Positions 1 to 7,975 of a stretch of DNA of 13,242 nucleotides are shown in pieces. How positions within the stretch are numbered: position 1 is the first letter of the stretch; each line of letters starts with the position of its first letter. A program made the position numbers and the translations under genes. Location: assembly GCA_002409375.1 (NCBI GenBank), contig DHNF01000045.1:6226-19467 (forward strand), written 5' to 3'. Below the pieces are notes generated by a model, which had not been told where the DNA came from, did not search any database, and saw only the letters and a program-made list of their open reading frames with translations. The stretch comes from Ruminococcaceae bacterium UBA5423 (GTDB taxonomy: Bacteria; Bacillota; Clostridia; Oscillospirales; Acutalibacteraceae).

Positions 1-1
1 G

Positions 2-2809
2 GTACCACAAATTGTACAGGACTATTTTGCACGCCTTGGGGCAATAACTTCAAGAAAATACAATTTGTTTGACTATTTCGGTTCAGATAATGCCGACAGA
101 TTAATTGTTGCAATGGGGTCTGTGTGCGACACAATAGAGGAAACCGTAGATTTTCTTAATTCAAATGGCCAAAATGTCGGCGCGGTAAAAGTGCGCCTGT
201 ACAGACCATTCGCCGAGCAAGCATTTATAAATTCTTTTCCGAAAACGGTTAAAAGCATTGCTGTGCTTGACAGGACAAAAGAACCGGGTGCGCCCGGTGA
301 ACCGCTTTATCTCGATGTTGTAAAAGCGTTAAAGGGTAAAAGTGATATAAGAATTGTCGGCGGGAGATACGGGCTGTCGTCAAAGGATACACGCCCGTCA
401 CAAATTGTTTCGGTATTTAAAAATCTTGATAATTCACAGCCAAAAGACAGATTTACAATTGGCATTGTTGATGATGTGACACATACTTCGCTGCCTGAAG
501 AGCAGGTTATAACAACAACGCCCGAGGGCACAATAAACTGCAAAATATGGGGACTGGGTTCTGATGGAACGGTTGGCTCCAATAAATCAGCCATTAAAAT
601 TATCGGCGATCACACAGATCTTAATGTGCAGGGTTACTTTTCGTACGACAGCAAAAAGTCGGGCGGAACCACTGTATCCCACCTGCGCTTTGGACAAAAA
701 CCGATAAAATCTCCTTATCTTGTTTATAGTGCGGACTATATTGCCTGTCACAACAGCTCCTTTGTGAACCAATACAATTTGCTGAAAGGAATAAAAAAAG
801 GCGGAACCTTTGTACTCAACTGCCCATGGAGTAGCGACGAGCTTGAGCAAAAGCTCCCTGCCAATATGAAAAGGGAAATTGCACAAAATGACATTTCATT
901 ATATGTCATAGATGCGATGAAAATTGCGTCTCAAATCGGGCTTGGCAACCGAATAAACATGATTATGCAAACAGTGTTTTTTCGCCTTACCAATGTCATT
1001 GAGTTTGATAGTGCGGTAAAGTATTTGAAAGAATCTATAAATATAATGTATGGAAAAAAGGGCAAAAACATTGTTGAAATGAACATTAGAGCAATTGACG
1101 AGGCTAAGAATGCATTGATAAAGATTGATGTGCCAAAAGCGTGGCAGAATGCAGTTGACAAACCATTACCCGAAAAGCAGCTGCCTGATTTTGTTAAAAA
1201 TATTCAGATACCAATGGCAAAACACGAAGGTGACGAATTGCCGGTAAGTGCCTTTGCAGGCATGGAGGACGGCACATTCCCAAGCGGTACAACCGCCTAT
1301 GAAAAACGCGGTATAGCACCCTTTATTCCCGAATGGCAGATTGATAAATGCATACAATGCGGTCAATGCTCGTTTATCTGCCCCCACTCCACAATACGCC
1401 AGTTTTTATTAGACGAGGATGAATACAAGGCAAAACCCGTCACATTTAAAACAAAAAAAGCAATTGGAAGAGATCTGTCGCACCTGCATTATAGGGTGCA
1501 GGTTTCACCGCTGGATTGCACAGGTTGCGGCAACTGTGCCGATATTTGTCCCGCAAAGGACAAGGCACTTATTATGAAACCGGCAGAAACGGAAATTGAG
1601 ATGGAGTCGGAAAATTGGGAATTTGCAATGACAATTGCTCAAAAGGACACTGTAATAAATAAAAACACAGTAAAGGGAAGTCAATTTTTAACGCCATATC
1701 TTGAGTTTAACGGCGCATGTCCCGGATGCGGCGAAACAGCTTATATAAAGCTGATTACACAGCTTTTCGGCGACAGGATGATAATATCAAATGCAACAGG
1801 TTGTTCGTCAATTTGGGGCGCATCTGCGCCATCTATCGCCTACTCAACTGACAGGCACGGAAAAGGACCTGCATGGATAAACCCTTTGTTTGAGGATGCG
1901 GCGGAGTTTGGGCTTGGTGTTGAGCTGGGAATAAGGCAAATGCGAAAAAGCCTTATGTCGTCTGTTAAGATGCTGCTGCAATCAAGCACAGATGAAAATT
2001 TAAAAAAATCACTGTCCGACTGGCTTGAGGCGGTAAGAAACGGTGACAAGACCATAAAGGCAAGCAAAAACATGGTAAACACGCTTATGAGTTATTCCTT
2101 AGACGACAAAAATATAAAGTTTATACTTGAAAACAAGGATTATCTTAACAAAAAATCGGTTTGGGCTATTGGGGGTGATGGATGGTCTTATGACATTGGG
2201 TATGGAGGTTTGGACCATGTATTGTCAACAGGCGCAGATATAAATATTTTTGTTTTGGATACAGAGGTATATTCCAACACAGGAGGGCAATGCTCAAAAT
2301 CAACACCTACGGCCGCCGTTGCAAAACTGGCGGCTGCCGGCAAGCGCCGCCGCAAAAAGGATTTAGGATTGATGGCAATGAGTTACGGCACGGTTTATGT
2401 AGCACAAATTGCAATCGGAGCCGACATGAACCAAACTCTCAAAGCAATAACAGAAGCTGAACAACATCCGGGACCATCATTGATTATTGCATACTCACCA
2501 TGCGTAAGCCACGGTATTAAAAGCGGCATGGGCACAAGCGTAAGGCAGCAAAAAAGAGCAGTCGAGGCTGGATATTGGCACCTTTATCGTTATAATCCAC
2601 TGCTTAAAAGAGAGGGGAAAAATCCGTTTATTCTTGATTCAAGGGAACCAAAAACAGAGTACAAAGAGTTTATTAGCAGTGAAATCAGATTTTCGCAGCT
2701 TGAAAATGTCTATCCCGATATTGCGCCGGATTTGTATATGCTTTCTCAAAGCAATGCCGCCGAGCGTTATGAGCGTTACAAAAAGCTGGCCGAACAAAAT
2801 ATATTTTAA
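2..2809 (+). CDS. nifJ: Pyruvate:ferredoxin (flavodoxin) oxidoreductase, 5'-truncated by window edge
   Basis: Catalyses CoA-dependent oxidative decarboxylation of pyruvate to acetyl-CoA and CO2, passing electrons to ferredoxin or flavodoxin in the cytoplasm. The frame is open from base 2 (VPQIVQDYF...), so the TTG at 65 is not the start. About 935 residues are visible of a family length near 1170-1190, so the N-terminal pyruvate-binding region is missing. Visible parts in order: the junction with motif VAMGS near residue 35; a ferredoxin-like insert with two 4Fe-4S motifs, CIQCGQCSFICP from residue 450 and CTGCGNCADICP from residue 506; and the C-terminal thiamine-diphosphate domain, with GDGWSYDIGYGG near 725 and NTGGQCSKSTPT following it. 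Cys 573, 576, 601 and 834 have the spacing expected for the proximal cluster ligands of single-chain PFORs. No frameshift or missing ligand is seen. The gene ends at TAA 2807-2809, just before a hairpin terminator. A specialised 2-oxoacid substrate cannot be excluded, but the match to PFOR is close. Confidence 0.97.
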   Translation, partial: VPQIVQDYFARLGAITSRKYNLFDYFGSDNADRLIVAMGSVCDTIEETVDFLNSNGQNVGAVKVRLYRPFAEQAFINSFPKTVKSIAVLDRTKEPGAPGEPLYLDVVKALKGKSDIRIVGGRYGLSSKDTRPSQIVSVFKNLDNSQPKDRFTIGIVDDVTHTSLPEEQVITTTPEGTINCKIWGLGSDGTVGSNKSAIKIIGDHTDLNVQGYFSYDSKKSGGTTVSHLRFGQKPIKSPYLVYSADYIACHNSSFVNQYNLLKGIKKGGTFVLNCPWSSDELEQKLPANMKREIAQNDISLYVIDAMKIASQIGLGNRINMIMQTVFFRLTNVIEFDSAVKYLKESINIMYGKKGKNIVEMNIRAIDEAKNALIKIDVPKAWQNAVDKPLPEKQLPDFVKNIQIPMAKHEGDELPVSAFAGMEDGTFPSGTTAYEKRGIAPFIPEWQIDKCIQCGQCSFICPHSTIRQFLLDEDEYKAKPVTFKTKKAIGRDLSHLHYRVQVSPLDCTGCGNCADICPAKDKALIMKPAETEIEMESENWEFAMTIAQKDTVINKNTVKGSQFLTPYLEFNGACPGCGETAYIKLITQLFGDRMIISNATGCSSIWGASAPSIAYSTDRHGKGPAWINPLFEDAAEFGLGVELGIRQMRKSLMSSVKMLLQSSTDENLKKSLSDWLEAVRNGDKTIKASKNMVNTLMSYSLDDKNIKFILENKDYLNKKSVWAIGGDGWSYDIGYGGLDHVLSTGADINIFVLDTEVYSNTGGQCSKSTPTAAVAKLAAAGKRRRKKDLGLMAMSYGTVYVAQIAIGADMNQTLKAITEAEQHPGPSLIIAYSPCVSHGIKSGMGTSVRQQKRAVEAGYWHLYRYNPLLKREGKNPFILDSREPKTEYKEFISSEIRFSQLENVYPDIAPDLYMLSQSNAAERYERYKKLAEQNIF

Positions 2810-2828
2810 TACTGATTCTCATTAAAAA
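2804..2828. repeat. 25-bp repeat, copy 1 (Fur-box-like core)
   Basis: A 25-base sequence starting TTTTAATACTG and ending CTCATTAAAAA is identical to 13083-13107, in the same orientation. It overlaps the PFOR stop codon and abuts the terminator hairpin. Its reverse strand contains AATGAGAATCAGTATT, which matches the classical Fur-box core AATGATAATCATTATC at 13 of 16 positions. It lies between convergent genes, not in a promoter, so a Fur role here is doubtful. It may be an interspersed repeat instead. Confidence 0.6.
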
Positions 2829-2861
2829 ATCACAACCGCCCGAAACAGGGCGGTTGTGATT
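2828..2861. terminator. Bidirectional intrinsic terminator between PFOR and the small spore gene
   Basis: A perfect 14-bp stem (2828-2841 with 2848-2861) has a 6-base loop. On the minus strand it directly follows the stop codon of the small gene and is followed by a run of six T's, a textbook terminator. On the plus strand it follows PFOR by 18 bases with a weaker T tract (TTTCACTTTT). It probably stops both convergent transcripts. Confidence 0.92.
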
Positions 2862-3029
2862 TCACTTTTGATTGCTATCGACATATTCCTTGGCATTAAG
2901 CGATTGAAAATCGTCGGGTATATTTACATTCGAAAATCTTTTGCGAACTTTTGTATTTGCCCACGCTGCCATATCATGTTTTTCAACCGGCTTTTGCTGA
3001 TTTTTTATCTTTTTGTTTTCACTTGCCAT
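2862..3029 (-). CDS. Small DUF3787-type (CDIF630_02480 family) spore surface protein
   Basis: A 55-residue protein, MASENKKIKNQQ..., starts at ATG 3029-3027, with a ribosome binding site AAAGGTG about 9 bases upstream. The stop TGA (2864-2862) directly abuts a strong terminator. The central part reads PVEKHDMAAWANTK (residues 14-27) and the C-terminus is NAKEYVDSNQK. From memory this is the signature of the DUF3787 family (about 55-60 residues, conserved AAW motif), renamed in recent annotation after a Clostridioides difficile spore surface protein. The protein is hydrophilic, with no membrane segment or signal peptide. A possible sporulation-type -10 (GCATAATTAA on the minus strand, around 3052-3061) lies about 30 bases before the start, but no clear -35 is seen, so the sigma factor is undecided. 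Ribosome binding site, motif, length and terminator all point to a real gene. Its molecular role is unknown. Confidence 0.85.
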   Translation of the reverse strand: MASENKKIKNQQKPVEKHDMAAWANTKVRKRFSNVNIPDDFQSLNAKEYVDSNQK

Positions 3030-3140
3030 TTTTTAGTTCACCTTTCCATGCCCTTAATTATGCAGATTATTGTCCTTTAATAATATTAGTATTATTTACG
3101 ACAATAATAATTCTAATACATTATATTAAGGGTGAAAAAA

Positions 3141-3215
3141 ATGTCACTTATACCTCCAACAACAAAAAGGGTAGCGATGAATACAAACAAAGATATAAAT
3201 TTAATGATTGTATAA
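3141..3215 (+). CDS. Possible short ORF or gene remnant (24 aa)
   Basis: ATG at 3141 is preceded by GGGTGAAAAAA, a plausible but weak ribosome binding site, and encodes MSLIPPTTKRVAMNTNKDIN followed by LMIV and a stop at 3213-3215. Upstream is an AT-rich stretch (3078-3125) that could hold a promoter reading right, but no clean -35/-10 pair is seen. The start resembles the N-terminal style of small membrane proteins (PPTTKRV then NTN..IN), and none of the three frames continues it after the stop, so it could be a degraded gene. I do not recognise a family with confidence. Function unknown; it may simply be chance. Confidence 0.25.
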   Translation: MSLIPPTTKRVAMNTNKDINLMIV

Positions 3216-3254
3216 AGCATTTTCGCGGCGATTTTGACAGTGAAGTATAATATT

Positions 3255-3878
3255 TTATTTCTTTTTTCGTGAACGGCTGATGTAAAAAGCTACTATACCA
3301 ATTATGGCAACTACACCAAGCACAACAACACCGACTTTTGAATAAACGCCCATGATGCCGGCAATCTTTTCCCAAGATTCTCCGGCAGCTGCACCGAGCA
3401 AAACCAGCACAATGTTCCAAATAAAGGTACCGATAGTAGTAAGCAACAAAAAAATTGGTACTTTCATGCTTGCCATTCCCGCCGGTATCGAAATTAAGCT
3501 GCGAATTACCGGTATAAACCTGCAAAAAAACACAGTCAGTTTTCCGTATTTTTCAAACCATCCTTGCGCGCGCTTTACATCGTCACTTTTTAGGCGCAGA
3601 ATTCTGCCTATGCGTCCGTCAAGAATGTGCTCAAGTCGCTGAGGGCCAAAGCATCGTCCCACGGCATATAACAAAACGGCACCTAACACGGATCCTGCCG
3701 TTGCAGCCAGCACCACACCCCAAACCTCTAAATTTAAATTTTCTTTTGTTGTAAAATACCCTCCGGCAGTCAGAATAACCTCTGACGGAATAGGAGGGAA
3801 TATGTTTTCCACCAAAATAAGTACAAGAACAATTATATAACCATAATTTTCAATCAAATTCAAAATCCATTGCTGCAT
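3255..3878 (-). CDS. DedA/VTT-family membrane protein
   Basis: A 207-residue integral membrane protein of the DedA (SNARE-associated, VTT domain) family. Members act in the cytoplasmic membrane in lipid carrier or phospholipid flipping, with undecaprenyl phosphate being one established substrate in some members; the substrate here is unknown. The sequence shows the family motif ENIFPPIPSE at residues 24-33, a GR pair at 74-75, and the RFIPVIR segment at 120-126 with Arg120, Pro123 and Arg126, followed by PAGM. Hydrophobic segments lie near residues 12-28, 52-72, 115-135, 142-165 and 180-200, and the tail is basic (SRSRKKK). Length is normal for the family. The start at ATG 3878 is supported by GGGGGAT 7-8 bases upstream. 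It has its own promoter and is separated from secF by a terminator, so it is probably monocistronic. No clear terminator follows the stop. Confidence 0.95.
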   Translation of the reverse strand: MQQWILNLIENYGYIIVLVLILVENIFPPIPSEVILTAGGYFTTKENLNLEVWGVVLAATAGSVLGAVLLYAVGRCFGPQRLEHILDGRIGRILRLKSDDVKRAQGWFEKYGKLTVFFCRFIPVIRSLISIPAGMASMKVPIFLLLTTIGTFIWNIVLVLLGAAAGESWEKIAGIMGVYSKVGVVVLGVVAIIGIVAFYISRSRKKK

Positions 3879-3907
3879 TGACCCAATCCCCCATATTTGT
3901 TTTTCAC

Positions 3908-3936
3908 ATTATAGTTTATACTGGCCTTTTCGTCCA
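3908..3936 (-). promoter_or_regulatory. SigA-type promoter of the dedA gene
   Basis: On the minus strand, TGGACG (3936-3931), a 17-base spacer, then TATAAT (3913-3908). The -10 is perfect and the -35 matches at four of six positions. It lies about 30 bases before the dedA start codon, giving a short 5' leader of some 20-25 bases. Confidence 0.7.
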
Positions 3937-4013
3937 GTGTTTTATGTCGTCTTTTGCATCATCAACGGGGTGAACGACCGTCACCGGTGTTACGCATTGT
4001 TTGGTATGAGTTA

Positions 4014-4045
4014 AAAAGGGCGCGATGCCTCCATCGCGCCCTTTT
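4014..4045 (-). terminator. Intrinsic terminator of the secDF operon
   Basis: A perfect 14-bp stem (4014-4027 with 4032-4045) with a 4-base loop and GC-rich core GGGCGCGATG. It lies 13 bases past the secF stop and, read on the minus strand, its distal arm ends in a run of T's (TTTTT then AACTC). It separates secF from the dedA promoter. Confidence 0.93.
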
Positions 4046-4057
4046 CCAAGAATAATT

Positions 4058-5011
4058 TTATGCTTTTTGCTTTGATTTGGTTTTTAGCAATGCATCCTTG
4101 CGCTGCCGATGTTCTTTCCACATTACCCAAAGCGGACCGCATATGCAAACTGAGGAATAGCATCCCGAAATAACGCCTATCATCATAGGAACAGCAAAGC
4201 TGGTAATAGATTCAAGATTATAGATAAGCGCTAAAAGAGCAACAGTGCTAACGGCCAAGAAAGTGCAAAGGCTGGTGTTAAAAGAACGAGTAAAAGATTG
4301 GTTAATGCTCACGTTGACAATTTCACCAATGGAATTGGTCTTATCCATCTTACGACGGTTTTCGCGAATTCGGTCATAAATAACAATTGTATCGTTAAGA
4401 GAAAATCCCAAAATAGATAATACTACTGCCACAAAATTATCATTTAGCGGGATGCGGAAAATCACAAATGCGAAATAAGCAACCAAAATGTCGTGCAGTA
4501 AAGCCACAAGTGCCATTGCACCCGCAGATATACCACCAATTTTCCTAAAACGAATTGCAACATAAATAACCAAAAACACCGCCGCTAACGCAATCGCAAC
4601 AAGACATTTAAGGAAGAAAAGTCTGCCCATAGTCGGACTTAGCGAGTTGACATTAAGCCGTTCAATATTAAAATCCTTATACTCTTTATTAAGTTCATTA
4701 TCCAATGATTTCTGGTCATCAAGCGAAATAGCTTCAGGCATAGAGATATTTAAAACTTCTTGATTATCGGCTGTTGTTTCCGATAGCTGTACGCTAACAT
4801 CCATGCCTGTCTTTTCTTTGATAAAGCTCTCAACTTTTTCTCTGTCTAAAGCACCTTGGTAGCTGTACTTGAGCAGCGTACCACCTTTAAAAGATATATC
4901 CAGTCTGACTCCAAAGAAAATGTTAAATAAAAGCCCGACAAAAACAATTCCAATAGATATTGCAAAGAAAGTTTTACGCTTTCCTATAAAATCAAAATTA
5001 AATTTTTTCAT
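4058..5011 (-). CDS. secF: Protein translocase subunit SecF
   Basis: A 317-residue membrane protein that works with SecD beside SecYEG to drive late steps of protein export, using the proton motive force. One N-terminal membrane helix (about residues 13-34) is followed by the LDISFKGGT motif (37-45) and an extracytoplasmic domain to about residue 125. Five further helices follow between about 130 and 300. The conserved cores LGFSLNDTIVIYDRIRENRR (201-220) and QSFTRSFNTS (238-247) are typical of SecF. Length is normal. The start ATG (5011-5009) overlaps the secD stop as ATGA, and GGGAGGTG lies about 8 bases upstream inside secD, indicating translational coupling. A terminator follows the stop. 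Separate secD and secF genes, rather than the fused SecDF of Bacillus, fit Clostridia. Confidence 0.98.
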   Translation of the reverse strand: MKKFNFDFIGKRKTFFAISIGIVFVGLLFNIFFGVRLDISFKGGTLLKYSYQGALDREKVESFIKEKTGMDVSVQLSETTADNQEVLNISMPEAISLDDQKSLDNELNKEYKDFNIERLNVNSLSPTMGRLFFLKCLVAIALAAVFLVIYVAIRFRKIGGISAGAMALVALLHDILVAYFAFVIFRIPLNDNFVAVVLSILGFSLNDTIVIYDRIRENRRKMDKTNSIGEIVNVSINQSFTRSFNTSLCTFLAVSTVALLALIYNLESITSFAVPMMIGVISGCYSSVCICGPLWVMWKEHRQRKDALLKTKSKQKA

Positions 5012-6429
5012 GCCCGTTCACCTCCCAAAAGCCAGGGTTTTCGCAAGAATTTAAAACGGGCTATGGATCTAAGCATCAGCCGTGATGCCGTTACACCCAT
5101 TAAGAAATTAAAAATTATACCTACAAACAAAGTATATCCAAACGAATAAATTGAGCCGGTTGTTGATGCCGGGAATAAAAACAGCACGGGCTTTAATATG
5201 GTTGCCCATAATCCAGACGGTGGCCCAAACACACCCATCAATATGATGGCCACAATTATGACCGTAACATTACCGTCGGCTATGGCAGAAAATGATTCGC
5301 TCGAGCCGCGGGCAATAGCGCTGTCAATTGAACGCCCGGCGCGAATTTCCTCTTTAATGCGCTCGGCGGTAATCACGTTGGCGTCAACACCCATACCGAT
5401 TGAAAGAATGATGCCTGCAATACCGGGCAATGTCAATGTAAAGCTTGGGATAAAGCTGAAGTAGCCTGAAACCGCAGCAATCGACCCGGCAACCTGTCCT
5501 AAAAGTGAGATTACGGCGACAAACCCGGGCAAGCGGTAATATAAAATCATAAATAATGATACTATAATAAAAGCAATGATTCCTGCTAACACCATTATGT
5601 CAAGCGATTTTACTCCTAATGTCGGGTCAATGACGCCATTGCTTTTAACCTCAATGCCAAACGGAAGAGCACCCGAATTGATTAAGTTTGCAATTTGAGA
5701 GGCTTCTGAAAAATCAGAGAATCCGCCTGAAATAACAGCCACGCCTTCAGAAATATGATTTTTGACGCTTGGGTTTTGAAGCATCTGATTATCGAGCCAA
5801 ATTGATATTGTTCCGTTATTCTCATATTGCGTTTTTGTCGCATCAGAAAAAGCTTTCCGACCGGAATCTTTCAATTTAAGTTGTACGACTGGGCTGCTTA
5901 CTCCGTCCTCGGTAATGTACATTGCCGATGCAGAATCAACATCATCGCCTGTAAGAATAGGAGTACCCTTAGGGCTTTCAATCGTATTGCCGTCTTTGTC
6001 GGTCGTGGTTTCGGTTTCACTTCCTAAATAAAATTCAAGTAAAGCCGTTTTTCCCAGTTCATCGATAGCGGCATTCGGATCAAAATTTTCCTCAGTGCTT
6101 TTCCAGGGAAAACGCACAATAACCTGATTATTGGTCGTATCCGCATAAATTTCATAATCGGTAATATTATTGCCCACCAAACGCTGAGCAATAATGTCCT
6201 TAATACCGTTTATTTGTGATTCGGTAACGTTTTTCACATTTCCTTCAGGGCCAAATGTAACGTCAACACCACCCTGAATATCAATTCCCAACCGGATATC
6301 TGCCGCACCCCGAATATAAGTATCGCGCCTGTCGCCGTAATTAGCGTATACACCAAAAATCGTTGTATAGCCCAGTGCCAGTATCAACAGTGCGACGATG
6401 AAGAATACGGGCTTTGAAGTTCGCTTCAT
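5008..6429 (-). CDS. secD: Protein translocase subunit SecD
   Basis: A 473-residue partner of SecF in the Sec export machinery of the cytoplasmic membrane. It has one N-terminal helix (about 8-27), the signature LGIDIQGG at 47-54, a periplasm-like P1 domain to about residue 270 that includes the SGALPFGIEV segment, and five C-terminal helices from about 275. The helix motif GMGVDANV (345-352) carries the conserved Asp349, with ERIKEEIRAGRS just after it. Between the fourth and last helices there is a stretch, FGPPSGLWATILKPVLFLF (401-419), longer than the short GxGxIKGFA link of Bacillus or E. coli; I think this is common in Clostridia. The start is set by a perfect AGGAGG about 8 bases before ATG 6429. 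It is followed by secF with a 4-base overlap and has its own consensus promoter. Confidence 0.97.
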   Translation of the reverse strand: MKRTSKPVFFIVALLILALGYTTIFGVYANYGDRRDTYIRGAADIRLGIDIQGGVDVTFGPEGNVKNVTESQINGIKDIIAQRLVGNNITDYEIYADTTNNQVIVRFPWKSTEENFDPNAAIDELGKTALLEFYLGSETETTTDKDGNTIESPKGTPILTGDDVDSASAMYITEDGVSSPVVQLKLKDSGRKAFSDATKTQYENNGTISIWLDNQMLQNPSVKNHISEGVAVISGGFSDFSEASQIANLINSGALPFGIEVKSNGVIDPTLGVKSLDIMVLAGIIAFIIVSLFMILYYRLPGFVAVISLLGQVAGSIAAVSGYFSFIPSFTLTLPGIAGIILSIGMGVDANVITAERIKEEIRAGRSIDSAIARGSSESFSAIADGNVTVIIVAIILMGVFGPPSGLWATILKPVLFLFPASTTGSIYSFGYTLFVGIIFNFLMGVTASRLMLRSIARFKFLRKPWLLGGERA

Positions 6430-6494
6430 CGGCTTGTCCTCCTATGGCTGCTATTTGTGCGAGGGGTACTTCCTCCCGCATACCAATAGTAAAC

Positions 6495-6523
6495 ATTATA
6501 TAAGTTGGAATTGTAAAAGTCAA
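6495..6523 (-). promoter_or_regulatory. SigA promoter of secDF
   Basis: On the minus strand, TTGACT (6523-6518), a 17-base spacer, then TATAAT (6500-6495). This is a near-consensus vegetative promoter, sited just after the aminotransferase stop codon and leaving a leader of roughly 60 bases before secD. No hairpin separates the aminotransferase from secDF, so read-through from upstream is also possible. Confidence 0.88.
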
Positions 6524-6538
6524 TATTGGACTCTTGAA

Positions 6539-7816
6539 TTATTGTATGTTATTAATAGACTCAAGGCAAACAAGCTCTGCACAGATGCAAAACAATTCCA
6601 TGGCCATTTGCAAATCACTAATAGGCGGATATGTTGGCGCAATACGTATATTGCGGTCGTGTGGGTCAATTCCGTATGGATATGTAGCCCCGGCCGGAGT
6701 CATCACTACTCCCGCCTCTTTAAGTAATTTAATGGTTTTAGCAGCGCACCCATCCAATAGATTTACGCTAACAAAATAGCCGCCGCGCGGATTATTCCAC
6801 GAAGCGATGCCCTTGCCGCCAAGATTTTTTTCAAGCAAAGACAATACTACATCAAACTTTGGACGCAAAACTGCGGCATGAAGTTTCATATGCTCACAGA
6901 TACCATTAAAATCTCGGAAAAACCTCACATGTCTTAGCATGTTAATTTTATCATATCCTATGGTTTGAAATGACATGCGGCGCCGGACTTCTTTTATCAC
7001 TTGAGGGCTTGCGCCCATAGCAGCGACGCCGGCGCCCGGAAAACTAATTTTTGATGTGGACACAAATGTCACAACACGGTCCTGGTTGCCGCAAGCGGCG
7101 GCTTCTTTATATAAATTTAATACCTTGTCATGATTATCGGTAAGATGGTGCAGGCAGTACGCATTGTCCCACATAATAACAAAATCGGGCGCAGCGGTCT
7201 TAAGTGATGCAAACCGGCGCACAGTATCGTCCGAATAGGTAATCCCTTCAGGATTGGAATATACAGGCACACACCAAATGCCCTTGACAAGCGGGTCAAG
7301 GACATAGCGCTCAACTTGATCCATATCCGGTCCGTATGGCGTCATATCAACAGGGATAAGCTTGAAACCAAAATACTCGGTAATTGCAAAATGCCTGTCG
7401 TATCCCGGAGACGGACACAAAAATTTAATTTCGCCTTGTTTTGACCACGGTTCGGACGGGGAAAAGCCGTGCGAATATGCCATTGTAATAAAATCAAACA
7501 TCATATTAAGGCTGGAATTTCCGCCGACAATTATCTGGGACTTGTCCATTTCAAGTATTTCGGCAAACAGCGTCTTGGCCTCGGAAATTCCGTCGATTAA
7601 GCCGTAATTCCGAGCGTCTGCCCCATCTTGGGTAATATACCCATCACGGGCGTTGACACAATCGAGCAGACCGAGCGATAGATCAAGCTGGTCGGGCCCC
7701 GGCTTTCCTCGCGACATATCCAGCTTAAGATGCCGCTCTTTAAACTTTTGATACTCAATTTTTAACTGTCGAATACGTTCATCCCGCTCTTTTATACCGC
7801 GATTCACATCCGCCAT
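6539..7816 (-). CDS. AspT-type class I aminotransferase (putative aspartate aminotransferase)
   Basis: A pyridoxal-phosphate aminotransferase of about 425 residues, most like the subgroup Ic aspartate aminotransferases (PF12897; Corynebacterium AspT type), transferring amino groups between amino acids and 2-oxoacids in the cytoplasm. Family motifs, numbered from ATG 7816: LDMSRGKPGPDQLDLS near 32-47, IVGGNSSLNMM near 96-106, the substrate/cofactor Asn in SNPEG at 188, Asp217 in DNAYCLHHL, the Schiff-base Lys256 in VSTSKISFPGAG, and a C-terminal arginine motif RNIRIAPTYP. I chose ATG 7816 because AGGAG precedes it; an in-frame ATG at 7849 adds 11 residues but lies only three bases after a GGTGAG. 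The true amino donor cannot be read from the sequence. It sits downstream of trpB2 in the same direction but is separated by 190 bases with two hairpins, so it may have its own promoter at 7882-7887. Confidence 0.9.
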   Translation of the reverse strand: MADVNRGIKERDERIRQLKIEYQKFKERHLKLDMSRGKPGPDQLDLSLGLLDCVNARDGYITQDGADARNYGLIDGISEAKTLFAEILEMDKSQIIVGGNSSLNMMFDFITMAYSHGFSPSEPWSKQGEIKFLCPSPGYDRHFAITEYFGFKLIPVDMTPYGPDMDQVERYVLDPLVKGIWCVPVYSNPEGITYSDDTVRRFASLKTAAPDFVIMWDNAYCLHHLTDNHDKVLNLYKEAAACGNQDRVVTFVSTSKISFPGAGVAAMGASPQVIKEVRRRMSFQTIGYDKINMLRHVRFFRDFNGICEHMKLHAAVLRPKFDVVLSLLEKNLGGKGIASWNNPRGGYFVSVNLLDGCAAKTIKLLKEAGVVMTPAGATYPYGIDPHDRNIRIAPTYPPISDLQMAMELFCICAELVCLESINNIQ

Positions 7817-7881
7817 GGTTCTTTTGCTCCTTTTCATACTACACTGCATATACTCACCAATTAAAAAAGCATTACAATTCT

Positions 7882-7887
7882 ATTATA
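7882..7887 (-). promoter_or_regulatory. Candidate -10 element for the aminotransferase gene
   Basis: TATAAT on the minus strand lies 65 bases before the chosen aminotransferase start. No good -35 is found at 16-18 bases (the position holds TCTACT or similar). The -10 overlaps one arm of the 22-bp inverted repeat, so the promoter may depend on a regulator that binds that repeat. Confidence 0.45.
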
Positions 7888-7942
7888 TGCGCACCTATTT
7901 TGCAAGTAGATTTTTATAATCTTGCAAAATAGGTGCGCATAT
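7885..7942. repeat. Perfect 22-bp inverted repeat with 14-base spacer
   Basis: The left arm 7885-7906 (ATATGCGC ... TTTTGCAAG) is perfectly complementary to the right arm 7921-7942, across an AT-rich 14-base spacer. In RNA it would form a long stable hairpin on either strand. No T tract follows directly on the minus strand, so it is a poor terminator. It covers the aminotransferase -10, which fits an operator or a 5'-end hairpin. It could also be a small mobile hairpin repeat, though no target duplication is seen. Confidence 0.85.
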
Positions 7943-7975
7943 TGTGATACAGTTAAAAAAATATTTCAGTCATAA

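Noticed and set aside
65..67. TTG as the start codon of the PFOR gene
   Set aside because: The frame is open to base 2 and the upstream residues match the PFOR family, so the true start lies outside the window.
307..2082. Minus-strand reading frames of 60-100 residues inside PFOR
   Set aside because: They are antisense shadows of a highly conserved gene, without ribosome binding sites or family motifs.
3977..3992. Short palindrome CACCGGTG between secF and dedA
   Set aside because: Only eight bases, no link to a promoter element, and easily due to chance.
6341..6523. A leader peptide or upstream reading frame overlapping the secD start
   Set aside because: No ribosome binding site precedes its internal ATGs; the clear AGGAGG belongs to secD.
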